Below are positions 1 through 9,285 of a stretch of 64,000 nt of DNA, piece after piece. The position numbers and the translations under genes are program-made. Source of the DNA: Bdellovibrionia bacterium (GTDB taxonomy: Bacteria; Bdellovibrionota; Bdellovibrionia; Bdellovibrionales; JAGQZY01); contig JAUICP010000009.1 of assembly GCA_030427805.1 (NCBI GenBank), positions 1 to 64,000 of the forward strand. The letters run 5' to 3'. Position 1 is the stretch's first letter, and the number at the start of each line of letters is the position of its first letter. Under the pieces are notes generated by a model. The model saw nothing but the letters and a program-made list of their open reading frames with translations. It was not told where the DNA came from and did not search any database.

Positions 1-2
1 AA

Positions 3-74
3 TCAGGTCTAGAATCCAAACTTAAAGATTTTTTTGAAATCTATCGAAAAACAATTACCAGGGAGGCTGCATAA
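3..74 (+). CDS. C-terminal tail of a gene cut by the window edge
   Basis: An open frame enters from the left edge and ends at a TAA at 72-74, giving a 23-residue hydrophilic tail. The product cannot be identified. A new ATG overlaps the stop (TAATG) and is preceded by GGGAGG, as in translational coupling. However, that downstream frame stops after 18 codons, so it is either a tiny peptide or a decayed gene. Positions 130-292 show no further supportable gene. Confidence 0.35.
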   Translation, partial: SGLESKLKDFFEIYRKTITREAA

Positions 75-292
75 TGCTTAATTTTAAACTCTATTCCTTG
101 GTGTCATTTCTTTATGGGTTAATACGTTAAGCTTTGAAAAAATGCTTCAGGACTAATGAAAGCCACGAAAAACAAAGCGATACCAATGCCAATGCATTTG
201 CGCACAGACCCCTCCCCTGGACTAAAGCATATCACATTACGGAGGTGGCAAAGAACGAATGTTTCTGGTTTCCTAAATCGAGTCTATAGATT

Positions 293-1048
293 TTAATTTT
301 GAAACAATGGATGGGTTCTTCGATAGTCATAGAGGGCGATTCCGAGTGCTACCGATGCATTTAAAGAGTCCACTCCTGAGTTGATCGGAATAGAAATCTT
401 TTCGATCGTACTTAGTTTAGGAAGTCCGGGGCCTTCTTCGCCAATGGCTAAGAGACAATTTTTTGGCCAATCAAAATCATTGAGTTCTGTGCCATCCAGA
501 TCGAGGCCAATGAGACTTTGTTCGACACCTCTTAACGATGGACCTTTAAAAAACTGAACCTTTGCAAAACTCCCACTGGCTGCTCGGATCGATTTTGGGT
601 GATAGGGAAAGGCCGACTCCTCCGTCAGGATAATTCGATCCACACCAAAAGCATCGCAATTTCGAATAAGAGCTCCCAAATTCTTTGGATCGCCGAGTGA
701 GCAGATCACCTCGCAACCGATAGGTTCAGCTCGATCCCACTCTTGGATCTTCGGGAGTTTCATCAATGCAAGGGGGCGCCTTGTTTTGAAAACATCGAGC
801 TCCTTGTACAGAGAGGTGTCGAGCATTTTAATGGGTAGGTTTAAATCGAGCAGAGGGTCATGGCGTTTAATGTGCACAGGACAGGCCACAAGTTCAAGGA
901 GATCGTCTCTTTGGCTCACATAGAGTTCTTCAATGACTTTCTGTCCGTATACAAAGAACTTTTCATGTTTTTTAATGCCTTGGGCTTTCAGTAGATTCTT
1001 TAGGCTTTTAAAAGTTTTGTTTGATTCGCTAGTTATATTCTCTCTCAC
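293..1048 (-). CDS. TrmH/SpoU-family RNA 2'-O-methyltransferase
   Basis: This 251-residue protein would transfer a methyl group from S-adenosylmethionine to a ribose 2'-OH in tRNA or rRNA. The C-terminal half carries the SpoU knot motifs in order: NLGALIRNCDAFGVDRIIL near residues 123-141, IGEEGPGL near 202-209, and SLNASVALGIALYDYRR near the end. The N-terminal part resembles the substrate-binding domain of this family. The start is a GTG preceded by AAGGA. It lies 45 bp downstream of rsmG on the same strand, so the two RNA methyltransferases may be co-transcribed. The exact target nucleotide cannot be told from sequence. Confidence 0.85.
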   Translation of the reverse strand: MRENITSESNKTFKSLKNLLKAQGIKKHEKFFVYGQKVIEELYVSQRDDLLELVACPVHIKRHDPLLDLNLPIKMLDTSLYKELDVFKTRRPLALMKLPKIQEWDRAEPIGCEVICSLGDPKNLGALIRNCDAFGVDRIILTEESAFPYHPKSIRAASGSFAKVQFFKGPSLRGVEQSLIGLDLDGTELNDFDWPKNCLLAIGEEGPGLPKLSTIEKISIPINSGVDSLNASVALGIALYDYRRTHPLFQN

Positions 1049-1093
1049 GCTATTATCCTTGCGAAGTTCGATCTGCCCGCGAAAGCAGGTTCC

Positions 1094-1876
1094 CTACTCA
1101 TCGAAATCCTCGTATAAATCGTCATCTTCTAATGGGATCGATTTGATTTTTTCAAAAATAACGAGACGCCTCTCGTGTTGGGTTTCCGGGAGACTGTATT
1201 TAATATCCTCTGAAAGTTTGTAATACTCAGACCATTTTTCGAGGGCCTCGTCGATCTCAGGGTCAACATTGGGTCCCTTCATCAAGTAAGCTTTACCGCC
1301 TACTTCGAGGCAGTTCGAAGTGTTGCTCAAAGTATTTCTGATATCTTCAACAGCCCTTGTAATGACCCCTTTCACGGGGAGATGAAAATTCTTATTGATA
1401 TTTCGCCCGACGATATCGAGGTTTTCAAGATTCAATTCTTCACGCACAGATTTTAAGAACTCAACTCTCTTTTGTACGCCTTCGGCGAGGATAATTCGTT
1501 CACTTGGGAATTCAATTTTTAGAGGAATCCCTGGAAAGCCGGGGCCAGTTCCCACGTCGAGCAAGGGGAATTGCAATTGGCAGTGTCGAGTGATGATGAG
1601 GCTATCGACAAAGTGCTTAATACCGACGTCTCGGAGACTGAGAAGGCGAGTGAAGTTCTGTTTTTTTTGTACTTCCATTAAGAGTTGGTAAAAACGAACG
1701 AGTTGATGCCTCTTCCCGTGGGGGTAGTCAGCAAAACCATGGTTTCTAAAAAGGTCTTGGAGACGATTGTCGGCTTCGTCGAAATCGTAGATTTTCTCGG
1801 GTTTTTTGTGTCGCCCCCTAAGTCCCTTTTTTTTGGGTTTCATAGGGCTGCGGTTTCCTTGGTTTTTGTGCGCCAT
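1094..1876 (-). CDS. rsmG: 16S rRNA (guanine-N7)-methyltransferase RsmG
   Basis: RsmG (GidB) methylates N7 of a guanine in the 530 loop of 16S rRNA. The SAM-binding motif [20 protein letters not shown] sits near residues 105-124 and is followed by the family-typical stretch [19 protein letters not shown]. The protein is 260 residues, longer than the usual 200-220. The excess is a basic N-terminal extension ([17 protein letters not shown]) and an acidic C-terminal tail ([11 protein letters not shown]). The ATG is preceded by AAGG at suitable spacing. An alternative start at Met12 would shorten the extension. The gene is divergent from pheS, with only 51 bp between start codons. Confidence 0.9.
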   Translation of the reverse strand: MAHKNQGNRSPMKPKKKGLRGRHKKPEKIYDFDEADNRLQDLFRNHGFADYPHGKRHQLVRFYQLLMEVQKKQNFTRLLSLRDVGIKHFVDSLIITRHCQLQFPLLDVGTGPGFPGIPLKIEFPSERIILAEGVQKRVEFLKSVREELNLENLDIVGRNINKNFHLPVKGVITRAVEDIRNTLSNTSNCLEVGGKAYLMKGPNVDPEIDEALEKWSEYYKLSEDIKYSLPETQHERRLVIFEKIKSIPLEDDDLYEDFDE

Positions 1877-1927
1877 GTAAGCCTTATAGTAGTTGAAAAT
1901 AGCTTTGTAATCATTAATATTTCAGGG

Positions 1928-2953
1928 ATGCTGAAAGAAAAAATCGAGTCAATTAAAAAGCGTGCTACAGATGAATTTCTAGGGGCCGGAGAGTCCCAGA
2001 AGCTCTATGAAGCGAAGGTCAAATTCTTGGGTAAACAAGGTGAGTTTTCCCAGGTTATGAAAGAAATGGGAAAGATTCCCAAAGAAGAGCGTCCCCAATT
2101 TGGGAAGATGGTCAACGAGATCAAGATTGAACTCGAACAGGTTTACAAAGACCAAGAGAGCCAGATTCGAAAGAAAGAACTCGATCAAAAAATTGAAACT
2201 GATTTCTTAGATTTGTCTCTGCCTGGCCCAACAGCAGGTCAAGGTGGGGCTCATCCCTTAAGCCTTGTGACCTCTGAAATCGTTAATATTCTTGGTCGCA
2301 TCGGTTTTTCTGTTCGGCTCGGTCCATTGATTGAATCTGATCGCTATAACTTTGAAGCATTAAATATTCCTGCTGATCACCCCGCTCGGGATATGCAGGA
2401 TACTTTTTACGTCGACGATCAGCACGTACTGCGAACCCATACATCCCCAGTGCAGATCCGAACCATGGAAAGCGAAAATCCTCCGATTCGCATTGTTGCT
2501 CCAGGTCCGGTATTTAGAAAAGATCACGATGCATCCCATTCGCCCAATTTTAATCAAATCGAAGGACTTCTCATCGATAAAGAAGTTTCCATGGCGGACT
2601 TAAAGGGAACGATTACTTTTTTTGTGCAAGAATTTTTTGGTAAAGGACTGAAGACCCGGTTTCGTCCGAGCTTTTTTCCTTTTACTGAGCCATCTGCTGA
2701 AGTTGATTGCCAGTGCCCTGTATGTAAGGGCAAGGGCTGCCAACTTTGCTCTCAGACCGGATGGATTGAGATTGGTGGAAGTGGATTGGTTCATCCGAAT
2801 GTTCTTCAGGCTTCGGGGATCGATCCAGAACGCTATCAGGGATATGCCTTTGGTTTTGGTATCGAGAGAATGGCAATTATCAAGTATGGAATCGACGATA
2901 TTCGCATTCTAGCAGAAAATGATCTCCGCTTTTTAGGACAGTTTAAACTATGA
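1928..2953 (+). CDS. pheS: Phenylalanyl-tRNA synthetase alpha subunit
   Basis: PheS is the catalytic alpha subunit of the (alpha-beta)2 enzyme that charges tRNA-Phe. I chose the ATG at 1928, which gives 341 residues and the usual N-terminal coiled coil ([17 protein letters not shown]). The longer open frame upstream lies antisense to rsmG. Class II motif 2 ([21 protein letters not shown]) and motif 3 ([22 protein letters not shown]) are intact. A cysteine cluster ([14 protein letters not shown]) precedes [14 protein letters not shown] and probably binds zinc, as in some bacterial PheS proteins. The stop overlaps the pheT start by 4 bp (ATGA), so the subunits are translationally coupled. Confidence 0.95.
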   Translation: MLKEKIESIKKRATDEFLGAGESQKLYEAKVKFLGKQGEFSQVMKEMGKIPKEERPQFGKMVNEIKIELEQVYKDQESQIRKKELDQKIETDFLDLSLPGPTAGQGGAHPLSLVTSEIVNILGRIGFSVRLGPLIESDRYNFEALNIPADHPARDMQDTFYVDDQHVLRTHTSPVQIRTMESENPPIRIVAPGPVFRKDHDASHSPNFNQIEGLLIDKEVSMADLKGTITFFVQEFFGKGLKTRFRPSFFPFTEPSAEVDCQCPVCKGKGCQLCSQTGWIEIGGSGLVHPNVLQASGIDPERYQGYAFGFGIERMAIIKYGIDDIRILAENDLRFLGQFKL

Positions 2954-5388
2954 AGATCTCTTTAAAATGGCTCAATGAATATGTAGATGTGGATGAATTT
3001 TTCGCTCGCCCCGAAGAACTTGCGGCCCATTTGACGGCTGCTGGATTAGAGGTCGACGAAATAGAAAACTTAGCAACTCCGTACAAGAATGTTGTCATCG
3101 GAACTTTGCTCGAAGTTGGAAAGCATCCGAATGCTGATAAATTGACACTTTGCCAGGTTTCTACCGGTGAAGGGGTGATTCACCAGATTGTCTGTGGAGC
3201 TAAAAACCACAAGCAAGGAGACCGAGTTGTGGCAGCACTCCCCGGTGCGGTATTGCCAGGGGACTTTGCCATTAAAAAGTCCAAGCTACGCGGAGTTGAG
3301 TCCGCCGGAATGCTATGTAGTGAAAAAGAGCTCCAGTTGTCAGAGGAGTCTGCTGGAATTTTGATCCTCGATGAGGATGCTCCTATCGGGCAAAACTTCG
3401 CGACCTATTACGGGCTCGACGATATTCTTTTTGAAATTAACGTGACTCCCAATCGAGCCGATTGTCTGAGTCACCTCGGTTTGGCCCGGGAAATTGGGGC
3501 CCTCCTAGGTAGAGAGGTTCATCCTCCTCAGCTTAACTTGAATCGCGTTGGCGACTCTACGAGAAATGAGATCCAATTAGACTTAATCGATATGGATCGT
3601 TGCCCTCGCTATGCCGGCTGTTTCGCTCGAAATGTAAAAGTGGGACCTTCACCCCAATGGCTAAAGCAGCGTCTCGAAAAAGTGGGTATCAACTCGATTA
3701 ACAACGTGGTTGATATCACAAACTTCATACTCATGGATCTTGGCCAACCCCTTCACGCCTTTGATGTTTCCCATTTAAAGGGCAAAAAGATTTCCATTGA
3801 AGGAGCTAAAGAAGGCGAGACTTTTAAAACTCTTGATGGAACTGAATTAAAACTTGATGGTTCTGAATTGACGATTCGAGACGGGGAGCGAGCCGTAGCC
3901 CTTGCCGGCTGTATTGGTGGTGAGAACTCTGGAGTATCGGATTCAACCACCGATGTTTTTATAGAGTCCGCTTATTTTAGACCGAAGGCGGTTCGTACGA
4001 CGGCCAGAAAGTTTGGCTTAGAAACAGACTCTTCCTATCGTTTTTCGCGAGGGGTGAATCCAGAGGGAGTTCCCTTTGCTATGGACCGAGCCTGTCAACT
4101 TCTGCAAGATATATGTGGTGCTGAAGTTTTCTCTGACCCTTACGATATGTACCCCAATCCCATTGAAATTCCTTCGATTCGCTTGAACCGCAAGTATGTA
4201 GAGCAGCGCCTCGGGTTTGAAGTTAAAAACGAAGACTTTGTTAAATGGATCGAAGGCATTGGTTGCGGTTTGGAAGTCCTCGATGGGGGAGAAGGCTACG
4301 TTGTAACGCCGCCACCCTATCGGACAGATATTTCTATTCCGGAGGATTTAGTCGAGGAATTTGGTCGCCTCTATGGCTATAAGCATATTCCCGATAATTT
4401 GCCGAGCCTCCAAGATGCACCGACAGAAGATGATCTTAATTACAAGCTCGAAGATGTCGTTCGAACGAGCCTCATAGCCGGTGGTTTTTTTGAGTGTTTT
4501 AATTATGCTTTTCTCAATAAAGCTTATCAGGAGAAGATCCTCGGGGAGACGTCTCCACTTGAGGTACTTAATCTTCGAGTTCCTACAGAACCCATCAAGA
4601 TTAAAAACCCTTTGAATGAAGACTATGCTGTGATGCGAACGAGTCTTATTCCCGGATTGCTAAAAAATATCGAAACCAATTTGAATCGCTCGATCGATTT
4701 TGGTCAGTTGTTTGAAATTGGCAAGAGTTTCGATCGATCTAAAGACCAGTACCATGAAGAATCTCGATTAGCTTTGGGGATTTTTGGGCAATCAAATGGC
4801 CTTTGGGATAAAACCAAAATTCCAGCGGCTTTTAGATTGAAGTCTGCCGTCGAAGGGCTGATCCAGTCTCTCAAGGGGCGAAATTGGCATTGGTCCACCC
4901 CCGCCGAATCAAGACAAGTCCCCAGCTTTATCCACCCTAAGCAAGTGAGCTTTTTAACTTACGAGGGCAAAACCCTTGGGTTTATTGGAACTCTCCATCC
5001 AGCATTGGCTGAAGAGTTTAAGTTAAAAGAAGATATTGCATTAGCGGAATTTAATTTAGATCTTCTTTTTCAAGGTCAGCCTAGAAACTTTAAATATAAA
5101 AAAATCTCGAAGTTTCAAAGTGCAGAAAGAGACTTGGCTTTCTTAGTGCCAAAAGATCTTTCTGCGGGAGCTCTTTCTCAAGCCATCGCAAAAGCTGCTG
5201 GAAAAATATGCAGGTCTGTTGAGATTTTCGATGTCTTCGAAGATGAATCACTTGGTGATAACCGATCGGTTGCTTACCGAATAGAACTCCAAGATATGGA
5301 TTCCACTTTAGACGAAGAGCAGCTGACAAAGACTCAGCAAAAAATCATTGAGCAGGTCACGAGCCAGCTTCCTGTTAAAGTTCGATAA
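2950..5388 (+). CDS. pheT: Phenylalanyl-tRNA synthetase beta subunit
   Basis: PheT is the 812-residue beta subunit, which binds tRNA and edits mischarged Tyr-tRNA-Phe. Domains in order are: an EMAPII/OB tRNA-binding fold near residues 39-150 ([17 protein letters not shown]), the B3/B4 editing domain near 210-385 (including [20 protein letters not shown]), a B5 domain near 400-475, a catalytic-like core, and the C-terminal anticodon-binding FDX-ACB domain ([18 protein letters not shown] and the following beta-alpha repeats). The length matches the family. It overlaps pheS by 4 bp. The following ihfA-like gene starts about 135 bp downstream. Confidence 0.95.
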   Translation: MKISLKWLNEYVDVDEFFARPEELAAHLTAAGLEVDEIENLATPYKNVVIGTLLEVGKHPNADKLTLCQVSTGEGVIHQIVCGAKNHKQGDRVVAALPGAVLPGDFAIKKSKLRGVESAGMLCSEKELQLSEESAGILILDEDAPIGQNFATYYGLDDILFEINVTPNRADCLSHLGLAREIGALLGREVHPPQLNLNRVGDSTRNEIQLDLIDMDRCPRYAGCFARNVKVGPSPQWLKQRLEKVGINSINNVVDITNFILMDLGQPLHAFDVSHLKGKKISIEGAKEGETFKTLDGTELKLDGSELTIRDGERAVALAGCIGGENSGVSDSTTDVFIESAYFRPKAVRTTARKFGLETDSSYRFSRGVNPEGVPFAMDRACQLLQDICGAEVFSDPYDMYPNPIEIPSIRLNRKYVEQRLGFEVKNEDFVKWIEGIGCGLEVLDGGEGYVVTPPPYRTDISIPEDLVEEFGRLYGYKHIPDNLPSLQDAPTEDDLNYKLEDVVRTSLIAGGFFECFNYAFLNKAYQEKILGETSPLEVLNLRVPTEPIKIKNPLNEDYAVMRTSLIPGLLKNIETNLNRSIDFGQLFEIGKSFDRSKDQYHEESRLALGIFGQSNGLWDKTKIPAAFRLKSAVEGLIQSLKGRNWHWSTPAESRQVPSFIHPKQVSFLTYEGKTLGFIGTLHPALAEEFKLKEDIALAEFNLDLLFQGQPRNFKYKKISKFQSAERDLAFLVPKDLSAGALSQAIAKAAGKICRSVEIFDVFEDESLGDNRSVAYRIELQDMDSTLDEEQLTKTQQKIIEQVTSQLPVKVR

Positions 5389-5522
5389 AACAAAGGACCA
5401 AAGTCGAGGAAACACCGGCTTTGGGCCCTACGAATACCCTGGCTTTACATAAAAAACTTGAAAGTTTTCAAACACTTGGTAGCCTTAACCTAAGCTTAGT
5501 GTCCACAAGGAGTAGGCAGAAT

Positions 5523-5867
5523 ATGGGCGGTAGAAATATATCAGGCTCTACAATGACCAAGGCGGATATTGTTGAGAAAGTTTATCAGAAGATTGGTTTT
5601 TCAAAGAAGGAAGCTTCCGATCTCGTTGAGCTTGTTTTTCGAACGCTCAAGGATACGCTACAAAACGGTGACAAGGTTAAGATTTCTGGTTTTGGAAAGT
5701 TTGAAGTCCGAAAAAAGAAAGAGCGAATTGGTCGAAACCCGCAAACGGGTGATCAAATTAAAATCAGTGCACGACGTGTATTGAATTTTAGTCCGAGCCA
5801 AGTTTTGAAAGCGATGCTGAACGGAAAAGATACGGCAGGAATAAAAGACGACGGGTTTGACGACTAA
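5523..5867 (+). CDS. ihfA: IHF alpha/HU-family DNA-bending protein
   Basis: This protein of about 114 residues bends DNA as a dimer. The HU/IHF core runs from MTKADIVEKVYQ through KISGFGKFEVRKKKERIGRNPQTG (DNA-intercalating arm with Pro) to ARRVLNFSPSQVLK, which is closest to the IHF-alpha signature. I start at the ATG at 5523 because AAGGAG lies 10 nt upstream. The internal ATG at 5553 has no ribosome-binding site, and the extra ten residues (MGGRNISGST) are short. Position after pheT and before a MerR gene is the arrangement known for IHF-alpha in many proteobacteria. An HU-type role is the alternative. Confidence 0.85.
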   Translation: MGGRNISGSTMTKADIVEKVYQKIGFSKKEASDLVELVFRTLKDTLQNGDKVKISGFGKFEVRKKKERIGRNPQTGDQIKISARRVLNFSPSQVLKAMLNGKDTAGIKDDGFDD

Positions 5868-5934
5868 TCAAAACCGTGTAGAATATCGAGCCGAACACGA
5901 AATCCACAATTAAATCAGCACCTGGGAAAACATC

Positions 5935-6441
5935 ATGAGTGATAAGCATATTAGTACGCCAATCGGTCAAGTCTTTGGTCCTAACAGCCGGCTCCAGGAA
6001 GATTTCGTAGAAACAGATCAAGGTCAAACCAAAGAAATTCAAGATATCATTCGTGGACTTAATCTAAGAATCGATTTCTCTGTCATCCCTGATAAGATGG
6101 CTTTCAAAATTGGCGAGGTTGCCGATATTCTCGGGCTCAAGTCCTATGTACTCAGATTCTGGGAAACTGAATTTGACGTTCTTCGTCCTAAAAAGTCCAA
6201 AAGTAATCAAAGAGTCTATGAGCGTAGAGATGTGCAAATGGCTTTGATCATCAAAGCCCTCGTTCATGAGGAGCGTTATTCCATCGATGGCGCGCGAAGC
6301 GCTCTTAAAAAAGCTAAGTCAGAAGCTAAAAAGATGATCGAGTTGCAAAAAGCAGACAATGAAAACCGGTTTTACGAACGCGAGTTAAGCTATCTCCTCA
6401 AAGAAATTCGCTCTGCCCGAGTAAGACTCGTAGGTAACTAA
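5935..6441 (+). CDS. MerR-family transcriptional regulator
   Basis: This 168-residue protein has a MerR-type winged helix (FKIGEVADILGLKSYVLRFWETEFDVLRP followed by RVYERRDVQMALIIKALVHEERYSIDGARSAL), placed after an N-terminal extension of about 45 residues. A C-terminal coiled-coil tail follows (KKAKSEAKKMIELQKADNENRFYERELSYLLKEI). No effector-binding cysteines or ligand domain are visible. This MerR type commonly follows pheT-ihfA in proteobacteria, where its target is mostly unknown. It converges on the STAS-like gene with a 16-bp gap and no strong terminator. Confidence 0.85.
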   Translation: MSDKHISTPIGQVFGPNSRLQEDFVETDQGQTKEIQDIIRGLNLRIDFSVIPDKMAFKIGEVADILGLKSYVLRFWETEFDVLRPKKSKSNQRVYERRDVQMALIIKALVHEERYSIDGARSALKKAKSEAKKMIELQKADNENRFYERELSYLLKEIRSARVRLVGN

Positions 6442-6457
6442 TTTTTAATTAAATGGC

Positions 6458-6916
6458 TTACTTCTTTAGAAACTGGAAGTAGTCGAGACCAATGATATCG
6501 AGTTCCCACCCAGCACCAGCCCGCTCTTCTAAGTCAAATTTAATGATCGTCTCGCCATTTTCAATGGCGACATCGTAACCTGATTTTAAAAGTAAATCTC
6601 TCTCTTCATCGGTCTCTTCATTAAAGACCGGAACATAAAACGATTCAATTTTCGCATTATCGGGCAAGAAACCAGTCACCATATTCATTTGCAGGATAAA
6701 AGCTTGAGGAACATGGCGAAAAACAAATTGGTACTTCTTGGACATTTCACCAACCCAAGTCACCCAAGTACGTATGCCAATTGAGTTTACAGAAGAAGCT
6801 TTGGCAAGGTCGAAAACAACAGTGCCGGGTTCTAAACTGATATTGGGATCAAGAGTGGAATCTTCATCAAGGCTACCAATACCGTGTAATTCACCATTCA
6901 CTACTTCCAAATTCAT
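6458..6916 (-). CDS. STAS-like (anti-sigma-antagonist/MlaB type) protein
   Basis: The ATG at 6916 is chosen because GGAGG lies 7 nt upstream; the product is about 152 residues. The centre reads TVVFDLAKASSVNSIGIRTWVTWVGEM, which has the beta-strand, serine-rich loop and helix pattern of STAS domains, followed by a second alpha/beta segment (YQFVFRHVPQAFILQMNMV). The C-terminal 60 residues are not recognised. Such stand-alone STAS proteins bind partner proteins and can be phosphorylated on a serine in that loop. No kinase partner lies nearby. The call rests on pattern similarity only. Confidence 0.55.
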   Translation of the reverse strand: MNLEVVNGELHGIGSLDEDSTLDPNISLEPGTVVFDLAKASSVNSIGIRTWVTWVGEMSKKYQFVFRHVPQAFILQMNMVTGFLPDNAKIESFYVPVFNEETDEERDLLLKSGYDVAIENGETIIKFDLEERAGAGWELDIIGLDYFQFLKK

Positions 6917-7075
6917 TGACGTCCTCCAAGGTGCACACACTATTATTACACCATTTCTGAGCCTCGTATACTAGCTCGCTTCGATCCGAGACTTGGGTTA
7001 TAAGTGCCTGAAAATATTGATTAATTTATCAGTTGAAGCTTGTCTAATTATGAGTTAACACTATGGACCTTGTGT

Positions 7076-7152
7076 CGGCCCGTGGCGCAGCCTGGTAGCG
7101 CGCTACCTTGGGGTGGTAGAGGTCGCTGGTTCAAGTCCAGTCGGGCCGACCA
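7076..7152 (+). tRNA. tRNA-Pro (anticodon GGG)
   Basis: The acceptor stem pairs CGGCCCG (7076-7082) with CGGGCCG (7142-7148), followed by discriminator A and encoded CCA (7150-7152). The anticodon stem CTACC/GGTAG encloses TTGGGGT, so the anticodon is GGG and the tRNA reads CCC and CCU. The T arm is GCTGG-TTCAAGT-CCAGT with one G-T pair. The last 15 nt of the gene lie in the attachment repeat of the integrated element. The tRNA is complete on this side, as expected for an element that restores its target. Confidence 0.95.
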
Positions 7153-8960
7153 TTTACGAGAAAAGGCCACTTTGTGTCCTCCACACCCCGAGAGGGTTGG
7201 GAAGAGACAAAGTGGCCTTTTTTTATGTCTGAATTTTGTTTTTCATCCCCAAGTAACGGAAACGGTAAAACCTCAGCACTCTTCCCAGATTTTGAGCCGC
7301 CCCTTGTTGGAGTGGACGGCCCTGGTGTTTGAAAAGGGTCCAATGAAGTGACAATCTCCAAATCCACCCCCTTGTCAGTCACATGCACCACTATCTGTGG
7401 AAACACGGCCTGCAAAAGTGTCTTCTTTTCGATATCATACATCTTATCAAAATCCCTAAACGCCATCTTCAAAAACTTCTTAAGAGCCTCTCCATGAAAC
7501 CCTTCGCGGTATTGGCGCTCTTGCTTATCCAGCTGCACAAGCTGCTGTTCAAGCTCAGTCATCTCTGCCTTGGCAGCATCCTTCTCCTCAATCAATAACC
7601 CAATTGCACTTTCTAGGTTATCCGCTCCCTTAAGGGCCAAAGCTCTGATGGAGTCACTAAACCTGCCCTCAATTTGTTTGAGCTCATCGAGTCTTGCTTG
7701 TAGCCCTTCTCTTTCTTCCAAAAACTGACCAAGTCCGAGATGCTTTTGTGCTTTAGTACTTTTGAGCAAGGCCTCGAATTTTCCAGAGTCTTTTATCAAT
7801 CCTTTTAGCCTTTTCGTCACGACTTCATGAAGCTCACTAGCGATGATCCTGTGACCAGCCTTCCTGTTATAGTAATAAAAGTTCTTACCACTCTTGGCAG
7901 CCTCGCCGTAGTATCTGGTCCCGTCAGGTGAAAAGACAACTCCAGCTAAGTAAAACTCATTTTGACGGGGCTTCCACTCAATGGTCTCAACCAATTCGTC
8001 AACTTGTCGCAAGAGCTCTGAATCAATAACATCTCCATGCTCTCTATGGTGGAAATACTCCCAAGTCACATAACCATGGGAATCTTGGGCTTGGGGAAAC
8101 TGCTGGTAGTAGTCGTAGAACTTATTAAACCCTCGATACTTTGGACTCTTTAAGACTCGCATTAGGCTGTCCCATTCAAAATCATGACCGCCCATTTTTC
8201 GAGGTGGAATTCGCCTTCCGTCCTTGCTCACCTTGGGCTCTGTAAACCACGACTTGGTTTTGTATCGCTTCTCTTTGCAATAAGAGAGTGTACCTCTCCT
8301 CGAGCCCTTCAGTTCGACGAACTTCTTCATGATATCGATAACAATCTTGAGTTCTTTTTGGTTCAGGTCATACATCCCAACCCACACTTTATGTTTATCA
8401 AAACCAAGTGCGGGAATCGGAGTTGGATCTTTCCCGTTGTTGACCATGGCCTCTCTTTGCTTGATGGAGACTTTTTGGGACAAGTCTTCGCTGTATTCGC
8501 CGGCTCGAATATTATCGATTTTAAACTTCCAGCGGTCACCAGACTGCCTAAAGTCAACCTTGCCACCATCAATCAAAAACAACTCAACACCAAACTTGAC
8601 CAATTTCTCAGCGAGAATCAAATTGAAGATCTCATCTCGAGAAAGTCGGTCGAGTTTTTCAACTACGATAAAATCAATACTGCCAGATTCTATTTTTCTC
8701 GAAAGCTCTAAAAGCTCGAGTCGTCGGTGCGTATTTTCTCGCTTACCGCTCGTGTCCTCTTGAATATGGTGGACTACCTTATAAGTCAGGCCAGATTCAG
8801 CAGAAATATTATTTTCCCAACGGCTAATTCTGTTCCATTGCTGCTCAAGGGAGCCATGCTGAGTTCGAGCCCTCTCAGAAGTTGAGACTCGAGTGATTGC
8901 ATAGCCTTCTCGCATCTCCTTTGAGTTTCTTTTCGCATGAACATCGATATTAAGCCGCAT
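7131..8960 (-). CDS. Large serine recombinase of the element
   Basis: This site-specific recombinase of about 609 residues has an N-terminal resolvase domain with nucleophile Ser26 (YAITRVSTSERARTQHGSLE) and the conserved EKLDRLSRDE segment, then a recombinase domain (PALGFDKHKVWV onward), a zinc-ribbon-like region and a long coiled coil. The ribbon (VVFSPDGTRYYGEAAKSGKN) lacks the usual cysteine pairs. I start at the ATG at 8960 because AAAGG lies 9 nt upstream; 8996 is possible. The last codons cross the attachment repeat into tRNA-Pro, so the final residues (DWT) come from chromosomal sequence. Serine integrases in tRNA 3' ends are less usual than tyrosine integrases. Confidence 0.85.
   Translation of the reverse strand: MRLNIDVHAKRNSKEMREGYAITRVSTSERARTQHGSLEQQWNRISRWENNISAESGLTYKVVHHIQEDTSGKRENTHRRLELLELSRKIESGSIDFIVVEKLDRLSRDEIFNLILAEKLVKFGVELFLIDGGKVDFRQSGDRWKFKIDNIRAGEYSEDLSQKVSIKQREAMVNNGKDPTPIPALGFDKHKVWVGMYDLNQKELKIVIDIMKKFVELKGSRRGTLSYCKEKRYKTKSWFTEPKVSKDGRRIPPRKMGGHDFEWDSLMRVLKSPKYRGFNKFYDYYQQFPQAQDSHGYVTWEYFHHREHGDVIDSELLRQVDELVETIEWKPRQNEFYLAGVVFSPDGTRYYGEAAKSGKNFYYYNRKAGHRIIASELHEVVTKRLKGLIKDSGKFEALLKSTKAQKHLGLGQFLEEREGLQARLDELKQIEGRFSDSIRALALKGADNLESAIGLLIEEKDAAKAEMTELEQQLVQLDKQERQYREGFHGEALKKFLKMAFRDFDKMYDIEKKTLLQAVFPQIVVHVTDKGVDLEIVTSLDPFQTPGPSTPTRGGSKSGKSAEVLPFPLLGDEKQNSDIKKGHFVSSQPSRGVEDTKWPFLVNGRPDWT
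7138..7155 (+). repeat. Left attachment repeat (attL core) in tRNA-Pro
   Basis: This is the first copy of the 18-bp repeat CAGTCGGGCCGACCATTT. It covers the 3' part of the T arm, the 3' acceptor strand, the CCA and three further bases. Sequences on both sides differ from those at the right copy, so the repeat ends sharply at 18 bp. It lies inside the reading frame of the serine recombinase on the opposite strand. Confidence 0.9.
7161..7225 (+). terminator. Rho-independent terminator behind tRNA-Pro
   Basis: The arms AAAAGGCCACTTTGT (7161-7175) and ACAAAGTGGCCTTTT (7207-7221) are perfectly complementary over 15 bp around a 31-nt loop and are followed by a T run on the plus strand. It would stop transcription leaving the tRNA. 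It lies just inside the element and inside the 3' coding end of the serine recombinase on the other strand, so the element supplies the terminator. Confidence 0.7.
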
Positions 8961-9285
8961 CTTTTCCATCCTTTGAATAAGCACCGGAGATAACATTGAA
9001 TATATGGTCTTCGAGAATACTGTCTACGGTCTTGCAAACAGATCTCTTTTTCAAGCCCGCTGATTCCAAGCTCTCAACGAAACGAACACTGTTTATGACC
9101 ATCAATCTTCCTTTTTTCATTCTTGCCTTAGATGCTTTTTTCTTTCTCTTATACCGATCGACCCGGATCTTCTTAGCACATTCTTTACATTTAGAGTCGA
9201 TCCGCTCTCCCTTAGTGTAAAAATGGTTCAATTCTTTTTCTGCTCCACACTTGGAGCAGACTCTTCCCGTTTTGGGAGGGGTCAG
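8950..9285 (-). CDS. Small zinc-ribbon protein, probable CTG start
   Basis: The frame encodes CSKCGAEKELNHFYTKG followed by CKECAKK, a four-cysteine zinc ribbon, then a lysine/arginine-rich stretch and a helical C-terminus. The first CxxC is encoded upstream of the first ordinary start (TTG at 9231), so a start there would break the ribbon. The only plausible initiator that keeps it is CTG at 9283-9285, 7 nt after AAGGA. An alternative is read-through of the TAG at 9286-9288 that ends the HTH gene, which is in the same frame. The gene overlaps the recombinase start by about 11 bp, suggesting coupling. A nucleic-acid-binding accessory role is inference. Confidence 0.6.
   Translation of the reverse strand: MTPPKTGRVCSKCGAEKELNHFYTKGERIDSKCKECAKKIRVDRYKRKKKASKARMKKGRLMVINSVRFVESLESAGLKKRSVCKTVDSILEDHIFNVISGAYSKDGKDAA

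Noticed and set aside
1685-1927. N-terminal extension of PheS
   Set aside because: It is antisense to rsmG and absent from normal PheS proteins; the ATG at 1928 gives the usual length.
7040-7351. Plus-strand open frame across tRNA-Pro
   Set aside because: It covers the tRNA and the terminator, and no ribosome-binding site or protein-like composition is seen.
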